A DNA stretch of 64,000 nucleotides from NCBI GenBank assembly GCA_030847615.1, contig JAUMIR010000003.1:282342265-282406264 (forward strand), written 5' to 3'. This document shows positions 46,187-55,439 of this stretch, piece after piece. Positions within the stretch are counted from its first letter, which is position 1; every line of letters begins with the position of its first letter. A program made the translations under genes and the position numbers. The notes beneath the pieces were generated by a model. That model was given only the letters and a program-made list of their open reading frames with translations, did no database searches and had not been told where the DNA came from. This DNA comes from Gambelia wislizenii (taxonomy: Eukaryota > Chordata > Lepidosauria > Squamata > Crotaphytidae).

Positions 46187-46640
46187 TATTTATTTATATA
46201 ACATGATTTATTTCACCCTCCTTTCCCCTACTCAAGGCAGTTTACAAAAAATAATATAAATACAATGAAAATATCAAAAGAATAAAAGCACTGAAAATTA
46301 AAGAACAGCATATGAAAACTCTCCACTAGAAGAAACATATGCACCCATCCAGGGAAAAGCCCCTTTCAAAGCAAGCAAGCAAGGTCAATTGCTCAGGAAG
46401 GAAAGATAACAGCAACAGAGTCAAGCTAGCCAGCCTCAGTAGAAAGCTCCAGAGACTGGGAGCAGCCACTGAAAAGGCCCTTTCTTGGATCTGTATTTGA
46501 TGTGCCTCAGAGTGTGACAAAGCAGAAAAAAGGGCTGATATGATAGCATACACTGGGAATGTCCAACTACATGGGAGGCAGGGGACAATTCTGCCCAGAC
46601 CCCTCAGGACACACACAGAAAAAGCCCAAATACTTCCTCC
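46187..46640 (-). mobile_element. L2-like LINE 3' end (minus strand)
   Basis: On the minus strand a remnant reads QERAFSVAAPSLWSFL (about 46500-46440), the L2 block seen as SQRAFSAAAPRLWNGLP at 9.98 kb. The 3' UTR then ends near 46200 in TAAATCATGTTATATAAATA. 5'-truncated and frameshifted. Confidence 0.7.
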
Positions 46641-47149
46641 TTCCTCTGTTGTCCCTTTCAAAATGGCAATAGGAAGTGATATTCCTTTACTATTTTGAGA
46701 GGAACTTCAGAGGAAAACAGAAATATTAAAAGTATTGCAAGGTTCCACTTGTGGAGCGGGGTGAGTGTATTTTTGCCTGCTTTCACATGCTTGGGGAGCT
46801 TACTGCATGTTTTGGGGATAAAATTCCCCCCATATTGATTTTTAAATGGGGGCTTTGAGGGATTCGTGGGGTGCTTCAGGGGGCCACAAAAGTGCCCACA
46901 GGTGGCACTTTTCACACCACTGGCATAAACCTGGAAGGTATTTATGAATTGTTTATAATTTACCTATATAATTTATTTTATCCTGAGCAGTCTTGATTTG
47001 GTGTTCAAAACTGGCATGAAACTTTCTAGACCCTGAAAGTCTAGAACATAAATTACTGCAATTATTGAGACAAGAATTCTTGTAAGGAAATGTTACCCCA
47101 AATACTTCAAAGAATGAAGCAGCTAGCTAGCCCTAAACTCAGAAATATT
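46641..47149. other. non-coding stretch, nothing recognised
   Basis: No gene and no repeat recognised. Confidence 0.35.
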
Positions 47150-47665
47150 CAGTGGCTGAAGGCAGTGGGATAATGAATCTGCTCTAGGTTTTAGGCTGAC
47201 ATTTAAAGGAACTATCTAAGGTGCTGAACCTATTTGGCAGGTTGAGTTCAGCACCTTGGATAGCTCCCTGAAAGCAGACTAGGGAGATTTTCAGACAGGC
47301 AAAAATCGCCCCTTGCCGCGCGAGCAGCCTCCCGAAACTGCTGCGCGGCAAGGGTCTTTTTCGGACGATGCTGTGCCTCTAGCGAAGCCGTCCGTGTCAC
47401 TTCCGTGAAGCTTGGGACGGCTCCGCGCCATATTTCAAGCACGGAGGCTGCCCGTGATTGAAATATGACGCGGAGCCGTCCCAAGCTTCACGGAAGTGAC
47501 ACGGACGGCTTCGCTAGAGGCACAGCGTCGTCCGAAAAAGACCCTTGCCGCGCAGCACTTTCGGGAGGCTGCTCGCGCGGCAAGGGGCGATTTTTGCCTG
47601 TCTGAAAATCTCCTAAAACCCAGAGTCAATTCACTGAGCCACTGATATCAAAACCACCAATCACC
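47150..47665. repeat. palindromic repeat family P, copy 4, split by a foldback
   Basis: Left part CAGTGGCTGAAGGCAGTGGG, AACTATCTAAGGTGCTGAAC, TTCAGCACCTTGGATAGCTC; after the 331-bp foldback the right arm resumes as AAAACCCAGAGTCAATTCAC. Copy 1 shows the uninterrupted join CAAACTAAAACCCAGAG. Confidence 0.7.
47283..47613. mobile_element. 331-bp GC-rich foldback element, arms almost identical
   Basis: The ends GGAGATTTTCAGACAGGC and GCCTGTCTGAAAATCTCC are exact inverted repeats, and pairing continues to a small loop near 47448. Comparing arms by eye over about 160 bases gives only around four differences, two of them C/T. Flanking triplets are TAG (47280-47282) and TAA (47614-47616); family P copy 1 has a single TAA here, so a 3-bp duplication with one later change is likely. 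It is dense in CpG, unlike the surroundings, which suggests recent origin or arm conversion. No reading frame beyond 80 codons. Confidence 0.92.
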
Positions 47666-47707
47666 TCTGAAGGTGCCACTGAGATCAGAAAGGATTATTT
47701 CCCAGTG

Positions 47708-48195
47708 AATTTTTATTTTATTTATATGCTGCCTTTCTCCTGCCATGGGACTCAAGGTGCCTTGAGGAAAAGGCTAAAATAAGAACAAGAAGATAAAGCT
47801 AAAAGGCTGACAATAAAAAGTCAAAATACAATTAAACAAGTTATAGTATTAAAACACCATTAAATTTGTATAAGTATAAAATTAGTTTTATAACATAACA
47901 ATAATATTTTTAAAATACAGCATGCATACCCCATAAAAAAGACTCCCTGTAATGAATTCATCCTTAAATGCCTGCTTGAATTTTTAAAAATTGCCTGAAG
48001 CAAAAGGACAGCAGAGAGGGGCCAGCCTAGCCTCCTATGGAGGGGAATTGCACAGCTTTGGAGCAACCATCAAGAAGGCTCTCCCCCATGTCCTCACCAG
48101 GTGGACATGAGATGGTGGCGGGAATGAGAGAAAACCCTCCTCTAATGATCTTAAGAGTTCAGCAGGTTCATATAGAGAGGAGGTGTGCTCTTTCA
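47708..48195 (-). mobile_element. L2-like LINE 3' end (minus strand)
   Basis: Reverse-oriented 3' UTR ending GGCAGCATATAAATAAAATA (47715-47735), preceded on the minus strand by a decayed coding end equivalent to 'LMVAPKLCNSPP' (48050-48030) and GAGGACATGGGGGAGAGCC. It resembles the tails at 3206 and 4737. Confidence 0.65.
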
Positions 48196-48346
48196 CATAG
48201 TCTATATACTACACCCTAAATATACTAAGTACCACAGCCTTTCCCTTGAGCTTAGGTAAGTATAGTAACAGTTTCCTAGCACACTACTGCGTTCTTTCTC
48301 TTCCCTCAATTCACTCTTTCTCTCAAGACAGTCCCTAATTTGATCA

Positions 48347-48755
48347 AGAGAGAAGGAGAACAGCTTCTGGACAGCAAGTTTCCTGCCAGTTTCCAGGCCA
48401 GTTTCCTGCCAGGGAGAAACATTCTGACTGGGGAGATTGATTTTTTTTTCAAACTGTTGGGAGAGGCTGCTTGTTGCTGAGGGGCTTGAACTTCTGACCT
48501 TGCCCTTTTACCCTCAAGAGCCCTCCTGTGAGTCACACCTGTGAGTCACTAGGGGGTGGAGCTGGGAGCCTAGCTCTATATAACTCCTTGCAGAGGCTTT
48601 CCAGGCCAGTTTCCTGCCAGAGAGAAGGAGAGCAGCTTCTGGACAGCAAGTTTCCTGCCAGTTTCCAGGCCAGTTTCCTGCCAGGGAGAAGAATTCTGAC
48701 TGGGGAGATTGAATTTTTTAAAAAACTGTTGGGAGAGGCTGCTAGTTGCTGAGGC
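48347..48755 (+). promoter_or_regulatory. tandem repeat in the CR1 5' UTR, likely promoter region
   Basis: A ~137-bp block (AGAGAGAAGGAG, CAGCTTCTGGACAGCAAG, TTTCCTGCCAGTTTCCAGG, ATTCTGACTGGGGAGATTGA, TGTTGGGAGAGGCTGC) occurs at 48347-48483 and again at 48619-48755, offset by 272 bp. TTCCAGGCCAGTTTCCTGCC is present a further time at 48599. Between the blocks lies CTCTATATAACTCC, a TATA-like box at 48577-48583. The arrangement recalls monomer-type LINE promoters. Promoter activity is inferred, not shown. Confidence 0.6.
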
Positions 48756-48872
48756 GCGTGCCTAACGGCGCACAAATTTCAGTAACCAAACAAAATTACA
48801 ACATACCTAAAAGTACAGCTTAGCATTCTCAGCATTAACTAAGAGTTCTTAGATTACCTAAAAGCTCTCACC

Positions 48873-49850
48873 ATGGACACTGAGGGGACTGCAGCAGTCA
48901 CTTGCAACACTTGTGCGATGTTTGTCTTCTTGTCTACAGACGTGGAGAACTTCACATGCACCAAGTGCAAGCTGGTAGCCCTCTTGGAGGAGAAATTATA
49001 GCAGCTGGAGACACGGGTAGCTACACTTCGACAGATTCGCGAGCAAGAGGTTTTCCTGGACAGAACAGAACAAACAGTCTTGGATGGGGACCGCACAGAG
49101 GAAGCGGCTGTGGAGGAGAGGGTCACTTCACAGACACAGGAAGTAGACAGCTGGAGGAATGTCACACACAGAACAAGAAAAGCCAGGGATTCTTCGAGCA
49201 GCTTGCAGCTACAGAATCGATTCAAAGCCCTTTCCCTTATCAAGGACAATGAGGAAGAACAGCATGGACAGACTTCAGGGGTAGAGCAGGGGACCTTGAG
49301 AGGACCACTGCAAGGAACAGCAGCTGCGAAGCCTCGGCAGAGGTGTGTGGTGGTGGTGGGGGACTCCTTGCTGCGGGGTACAGAAGCAGTGGTATGTGGG
49401 CCTGACAAGATGTCTCGGGAGGTGTGTTGTCTCCCTGGGGCAAAGATCTGTGATGTGACCGAGAGGCTGACAAGACTTGTCAAACCTATGGATCATTACC
49501 CCTTCCTTTTGGTCCATGTGGGAACCAATGATACTGCAAGGCACAGCTTTCCCAAGATCAGAAGAGATTATGAGGCCCTGGGGAGGAAGCTGAAAGAAAT
49601 GGACGCACAGGTTGTCATCTCGTCTCTTCTGCCAGTTGAAGGGCATGGTCCAAGAAGGGAGAGGAAAATAGCTGATGTAAACAACTGGCTCCATAGATGG
49701 TATCGCCGAGAACAAATTGGATTCTTGGATCATGGGCTGCGCTTCCATGCGGGGGGACTTCTGGCAAGAGATGGGGTGCATCTTACAACAGTTGGAAGAA
49801 ACATTTTTGCCAACAGTCTCAAGAATTTGATCAGGAGGGCTTTAAACTGA
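48873..49850 (+). pseudogene. CR1 ORF1: zinc-finger-like N-terminus plus SGNH esterase domain, one premature stop
   Basis: CR1 ORF1 proteins bind element RNA and many carry a C-terminal esterase-like domain of the SGNH hydrolase fold; its role in retrotransposition is unclear. The frame starts at ATG 48873 in a good context (CTCACCATGG) and spans about 325 codons. Residues 11-33 contain CNTC and CTKC cysteine pairs. A TAG at 48999-49001 (codon 43) interrupts it; the frame then stays open to the TGA at 49848. Esterase blocks are intact: VVVGDSLLRG (block I serine, near residue 163), HVGTNDTARH (block III, near 216) and DGVHLTTVGR (Asp and His, near 299). A coiled-coil-like charged stretch lies between. 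Copy A lacks this region. Confidence 0.88.
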
Positions 49851-49952
49851 GTCATATGGGGGAGGGAGACAGTATTCTGGAAGGCAAAAGGGCTGGAGAA
49901 AATAATCAAACTGTCATAGAGGGAACAAGGCAAACAGCGCAAGGACCCAACA

Positions 49953-52744
49953 GTGGGAGGCAAAAAAAACTTGCACAGGGAGCAAGTAAAGGGAACACAT
50001 GGTCTTAGATGTCTCTACACTAATGCACAGGGCATGGGAAATAAGCAAGATGAACTTGAACTCCTCGCACTACAAAACAAATATGATATAATAGGCATTA
50101 CTGAAACCTGGTGGGACGAGTCTCATGATTGGAATGTAGGAATAGAGGGGTATAACCTTTATAGGAGAAACAGGCCAAACAGGAAAGGAGGAGGAATAGC
50201 ATTATATGTCAGGGATATTTACACCAGTGAAGTGATCCATGACATCAATACTGGAAGCCAGGTGGAGAGCATCTGGATAAAAATTAAAGGGGAGGGAAAC
50301 AACAGGGATGTTATTGTGGGACTCTACTACAGACCCCCAAATCAGACGGAGGAATTGGATGTTGCCTTTCTAGAACAGATGAACACACATGCAGAAAGGA
50401 GAGATGTAGAAGTGATGGGTGACTTCAACTATCCTGATATTTGCTGGCAATCTAACTCAACCAAAACTTCAAGGTCTAGCAAATTCCTTACATGCCTGGA
50501 AGACAATTTCATGGTCCAAAAGGTGGAAGAGGCAACAAGGGGGTCAGCTGTTTTAGATCTGATCCTAACCAACAGAGATGACCTGGTTAATGGGGTGCAA
50601 GTGGTGGGATCCTTAGGTGAGAGTGATCATGTTCTCCTGGAGTTCGTTATACAATGGAAAGGAGAAGCAAGGCATAGTAAGACACGCATTCTTGACTTTA
50701 GGAGAGCTGATTTCAATAAACTCAGGGAAATACTGGGGGTGATCCCATGGTCAGGAATACTAAAAGAGAAGAGACCTCAAGGCGGATGGGACTTTCTCAA
50801 AAGGGAGATACTGAAGGCACAATTTCAAACAGTACCATTGAGGAAGAAAAATGGGAGGTGTCTCAAGAAACCAGGATGGATGACTAAAGAACTTTCAATG
50901 GAGCTAAGTTTTAAACAGAACATGGAAATGGAAAAGGGGGGAAATCACCAAAGAAGAATTCAAACAGATAGCGAACACGTGTAGGAGTAAAGTCAGAAAA
51001 GCTAAAGCACAGAATGAGCTCAGGCTTGCTAGGGAGGTTAAGAACAATAAAAAGGGTTATTTTGGGTATGTCCGCAGCAAAAGGAGGAAGAAGGAAATGA
51101 TAGGGCCACTACGTGGAGAAGATGGCAAAATGCTAACAGGGGACAGAGATAAGGCAGAATTACTCCACACCTTCTTTGCCTCAGTGTTTTCAGAAAAGGA
51201 AAAGGAGGACCAACCTGAGGATAATGGAACAGAGGACACAATAGGGGAAATCCAGCTCAAAATAAGTAAAGAGGTAGTACAGGAATACCTTCTTAATCTA
51301 AATGAATTTAAATCTCCAGGACCAGATGAACTACATCCAAGAGTATTAAAAGAGCTGGCAAATATAATCTCAGAGCCATTGGCAATAATCTTTGAGAACT
51401 CCTGGAGAACAGGAGAAGTCCCAGCAGACTGGAGGAGGGCAAATGTTGTTCCCATCTTCAAAAAGGGGGAAAAAGAGGATCCCAACAATTATCGTCCAGT
51501 TAGTCTGACATCAATGCCAGGGAACATTCTAGAGCAGATCATTAAACAGAGAGTCTGTGAACATTTAGAAGGCAATGCCATAATCACAAAAAGTCAACAT
51601 GGGTTTCAGAGAAACAACTCATGCCAGACTAATCTGATCTCTTTTGTTGATAAAGTTACCAGCTTGGTAGATGAAGGGAATGCTGTGGATACCGCATACC
51701 TTGATTTCAGTAAGGCCCCATGACATTCTTGCAAACAAGCTTGTAAAATGTGGGCTAGACAAGTTAACTGTTAAATGGATTTGTAATTGGTTGACCGGCC
51801 AAACCCAAAGGGTGCTCAGCAGTGGCTCCTCTTCATCTTGGAAAGATGTGACCAGTGGGGTGCCACAGGGTTCTGTTCTGGGCCCAGTGCTATTCAACAT
51901 CTTTATCAATGACTTGGATGAGGGAATTAGGGGCATACTTATCAAATTTGCAGATGACACCAAATTAGGAGGAGTAGCTAATACCCTAGAGGACGGGATC
52001 AAAATTCAGAATGACCTGGATAGACTGAAGAGCTGGGCCAAAGCTAACAAAATGAAATTCAATACGGAGAAATGTAAAATACTGCATTTAGGGAGGAAAA
52101 ATGAAATGCATAAATATAGGATGGGAGAGACCTGGCTGAATGAGACTAAATGCGAAAGGGATCTAGGAGTCCTAGTAGACCACAAGTTGAACATGAGCCA
52201 ACAGTGTGATGCTAAAAAGGCCAATGCAATTTTAGGCTGTATCAATAGAAGTATAGTGTCTAGATCAAGGGAAGTAATAGTGCCACTCTATTCTGCCTTG
52301 GTCAGACCTCACTTAGAATACTGTGTCCAGTTCTGGGCACCAGAATTAAAAAAGGATTTTGACAAATTGGAGTGTGTCCAAAGAAGGGCAACTAAAATGG
52401 TGAAAGGTCTGGAAACGATGCCTTACGAGGAGAGACTTAGGGAGCTGGGTATGTTTAGCCTGGAAAAAAGATGGTTAAGAGGCGATATGATAGCCCTGTT
52501 TAAGTATTTGAGGGGATGTCACACTGAGGATGGAGCAGGCTTGTTTTCTGCTCCTCCAGAGACTGGAACACGGAGCAATGGATGCAAGCTCCAGGAACAG
52601 AGATTCCACCTCAACATGAGGAGGAACTTTTTGACAGTAAGAGCTGTTCGGCAGTGGAACACGCTCCCTCGGAGCGTGGTGGGGTCTCCTTCCTTGGAGG
52701 TCTTTAAACAGAGGCTGGATTGCCATCTGTCGGGGATGCTTTGA
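49953..52744 (+). pseudogene. CR1 ORF2 (endonuclease-reverse transcriptase), two frameshifts
   Basis: The N-terminal frame (to 50984) has the endonuclease motifs YTNAQGMGNK, ITETWWDESHDW, MGDFNYPDI and GESDHVLLEF. Against copy A, 5 bases are missing near 50924-50930, moving the frame; the second frame carries FKSPGPDELHPR, NYRPVSLTS and YLDFSKA. A further 14-base loss near 51716 removes the AFDKVP part of RT motif A and shifts the frame again. The third frame runs to the stop at 52742-52744, with SGVPQGSVLGP, KFADDTKLG (near 51948) and the end KQRLDCHLSGML. A 6-base in-frame loss at about 52211 is also seen. No nonsense codon was found within the frames. The true start is uncertain: no ATG is evident just before the conserved N-terminus. 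Confidence 0.92.
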
Positions 52745-52832
52745 TCAAGATTTCCTGCATGGCAGTGGGGTTGGACTGGATGGCCCTCGTGGTCTCTTCC
52801 AACTCTGCAATTCTATGATTCTATGATTCTAT

Positions 52833-53794
52833 AAGTTCCCACTCACATTGTTATGGTTATCTTATCAATGGAGGCCTGAGAAGATTATCAACAATTGTGA
52901 TTGATAGTCCCATCTTCCAGGAATAGGAGTGTATCTTTGCAACCAAGGAACATAGGAAGGTGTCTTATACCAAATCAGACTGTCGATCTATCTTGCTCAG
53001 TATTGGCTATGCTGATTTACAATAGCTCTTCAGAGATTTAGATAGGAATCTTTCTAAGCCCTGCCAGGAAACACTAAGAGTTAAGCCTGGGGCCTTCTGC
53101 AAGTAGCGTGTGTGTAATGGTTTGTCCCCATTTCTTAGAAGCTCTTTCCATTTGTCTTTGAATCCCAGCAGATCCACCCAGGGATGGTATTTATTTATTT
53201 GGCATAATAACAAGTCAATCACAAACCTGAACTTGCTCTTTCACCTGGCTAGAGCCCTTCAGATAGAGCATAGGGTCTCTATAGGCTGTGCTGCTTGATT
53301 GTTTTTGTTTTCCTTTTGTTTTACTTCTAAACATGACAGGCAATGCAGCATCTTACCAACCTGTCCTACACTGCATGTGGATGCCACAGTCTATTCTTTT
53401 AGGAAATGCAACTTTGAAAAACATTTAGGTATGCAGAAAATGATTAAAACAAATTAAATCCCTTGGAGGCTCAATTGACATCAATGCTGCTCTTATTTTC
53501 CTACTAAGTTAAAACCTGGCCCTTCACCCAAGCTTTTGGGGCCCAGTGACTATGGTTTGACTCTGACTCTCTCTTGATCTTAGGGTAGCAGTCAGATTGG
53601 TACAGGAAGGGGCAGTTTTGGACCCAAGCCACTTATGGTTTTGAAAATAATCATCAGCATTTTGAGTTGTGCCCAGAAGCAAACTGGCAACCAGTATAAG
53701 CATGACAGCTAAGTATAACATGATCCCATGGGAGCATTCCCACAACCAACCTCGTTGTTTTATTCTGGACTACAGATGTAAACCTTCACTAACT
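52833..53794. other. non-coding stretch, nothing recognised
   Basis: No gene. The part 53530-53770 has a faint resemblance to an eroded L2-like C-terminal region on the minus strand (GGCAACCAGTATAAG..., GCAGGATCC-type words are not clear), which I cannot support. Confidence 0.3.
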
Positions 53795-53797
53795 TCA

Positions 53798-54409
53798 GGA
53801 GATTTTCAGACAGGAACAAAAAAAAGTGTTCGTATCCCAGAATCTCCACTCCCACCCCTGTCCTGTCCCTGTCACACCATAATCACCCTCCCCACCACAC
53901 TTACTTCCTCTCCCATCATTCCGGCAGCCAGGAGTGAACAGATCTCTAACAGAGCTCATTCACTTCCTTGATCAAAATCCCACAGACTCTCATGAGAAGA
54001 CATGAGCACAGGAAATTCAAAAATAAAAATAAAAAGAACATGGAAAAAAATGATAGCAAGCACAAAAAAATACGCTTTAAAAGGTAGAAGTAACCCAGGG
54101 AGGGTCATAAAAAGTGTGTCACTTACCTGGATGTCCCAATGTCACTCGAAAGTGTTCTGGCAAGGACCTCTCATTGACGCTGGGCTCTCGCCAACATAAC
54201 GGGACATCTTTTCACTTACAGGAACATCCATGACAGAAATGGAATGGGGGATCCATTGATGGTTTATCCCATCAATAAAAAGCAGCACCAGTGGAATGGC
54301 AGCAGAACAGGTGCATAACGAGGGGGGAACAATGTCGTCTGAAAAGGGAGCCCTTTTGCGATCTCCTGACATTTGTGTAACGCCACTTTTAACACATCTT
54401 ATAATCTTC
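53798..54409 (+). mobile_element. 612-bp MITE of family A with TCA target duplication
   Basis: Ends GGAGATTTTCAGACAGG and ATCTTATAATCTTC are imperfect inverted repeats, flanked by TCA at 53795-53797 and 54410-54412. The internal order matches 16455: GTGTTCGTATCCCAGAATCT, TGTCCCAATGTCACTCGAAA, TTGACGCTGGGCTCTCGCC and hairpin CCATTGATGGTTTATCCCAT (54252-54271). Confidence 0.87.
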
Positions 54410-54424
54410 TCAGTCTCAAAGGAA

Positions 54425-54660
54425 ACAACATGTGATTTTAGCAATTTTCTTTCCACTTCAAGGAAGTCCTTGAAAACTGCTCAGTTTCTGAAGACTGCAA
54501 TTTGAAACTTTTTTGCATAGAAAACAAGGTTGCGTAGGTTATAGTGGGGAGGAAGGTTTTCTGTGTGCAAAATAGTGAAGATTTTCTGTAAACAGAACAT
54601 GTTTTTTCTGTGGATTTGGTGATTTGGCACACTTGCTGGGATTTCTCCTGAAGAAGATTC
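54425..54660. repeat. decayed third copy of the palindromic 16-mer repeat
   Basis: TTTAGCAATTTTCTTTCCAC matches the outer flank of 34640-35095 in reverse, and TTTTCTGTGTGCAAAATAG, ATTTTCTGTAAACAGAAC are weak versions of the 16-mer. Short and eroded. Confidence 0.5.
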
Positions 54661-54940
54661 TGGAACTGTGGAGATTTTCAGCTCTCCTCTCTGGCGGTGG
54701 GAACTCCATTTTTCAATTGGTGGTTTTATATTTTTGAATTTTATTTCTAATACCTATTCTGGATCAACATAGATTTTAAAGACTCTTGAATGGTAATTCC
54801 ATGCGAAGGACATTACTTATGTAGCATATATGCATGTGATCCTGCAAACCTCTGGGAGCATCTTTGTAGTTCAGTGCTGCATGTTTCATGGGATAACTGG
54901 CTATGAGTAGAAAAACAGGTGCTTGGCTTCACAATGCTTC
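54661..54940. other. non-coding stretch, nothing recognised
   Basis: AT-rich, no repeat or frame seen. Confidence 0.35.
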
Positions 54941-55160
54941 TTTTTGCATTATATCCCACCTTCCCACACTGAATTGGCTCAAAGTGGCATACGTGGCCCT
55001 CTTCCTCCTCACTGTATATTCACAACAACCATGTCAGGCAATTTAGGCTGAGGGGACATGACTGGCTCAAGATTTCCCAGTGAGCTTCATTGCTAGGAGC
55101 TGGTTCTCCCAAGTTGAAATTCAAAATCCTAACCAATACACCAGATTGTCTCTCAACACT
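54941..55160 (-). mobile_element. tRNA-derived SINE with L2-like tail, eroded
   Basis: On the minus strand: an anticipated head AGACAATCTGGTGTATTGGT, then GAAGCTCACTGGGAAATCTT, GGTTGTTGTGAATATACAGT, and an L2-like tail GGAAGGTGGGATATAATGCA. The pattern 'aagctcactgggtgacctt ... ggtgggatataa' is typical of amniote SINEs with an L2/CR1-type 3' end; the exact family is not named. Confidence 0.6.
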
Positions 55161-55439
55161 GCATGACTGTAGGAAGGCCACAAAGAGCAGTATAGATCAA
55201 AGGACCATCCTGAGTACTCTAAAAAAGCTTTTTTAAAAAAAAAAAAGTACACATAGTGGCTCATCTTTATGTTGAGAAGTGTGTGTGTGTGTGTTTTGCT
55301 CTGAAAACTATTGGTTAATCCCCACTAGATTAGACCCATTAAATCAATAATTGATTTATTAGTCAACACATAGGTAAACCCCACTATTTCAAAGGGTCTA
55401 CTCTAATTTCAAGGGGTCTACTCTACCCTGGTGGTGCAG
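55161..55439. other. short non-coding stretch
   Basis: Holds a (TG)n run (55278-55295) and a small repeated phrase TTTCAAGGGGTCTACTCTA / TTTCAAAGGGTCTACTCTA. No gene. Confidence 0.4.

Larger units (their letters stand above)
48347..52832 (+). mobile_element. CR1 LINE copy B, nearly complete (5' UTR, ORF1, ORF2, 3' tail)
   Basis: The element holds a partly tandem 5' UTR (48347-48872), ORF1 (48873-49850), a short inter-ORF region, ORF2 (49953-52744) and a 3' UTR ending TTCTATGATTCTATGATTCT at 52811-52832. The left boundary is set where the two 5' UTR repeats start matching; sequence upstream does not continue the first unit. Coding damage is light: one in-frame stop in ORF1 and two small frameshifting deletions in ORF2. 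It is likely a fairly recent insertion that can no longer move by itself. Confidence 0.93.

Noticed and set aside
47283..47613. CpG island promoter
   Set aside because: The CpG richness belongs to a foldback element with target-site flanks; no exon or promoter element follows.
48854..49483. Long open frame on the minus strand across CR1 ORF1
   Set aside because: It is antisense to the ORF1 esterase frame, which has recognisable motifs. The antisense protein has none.
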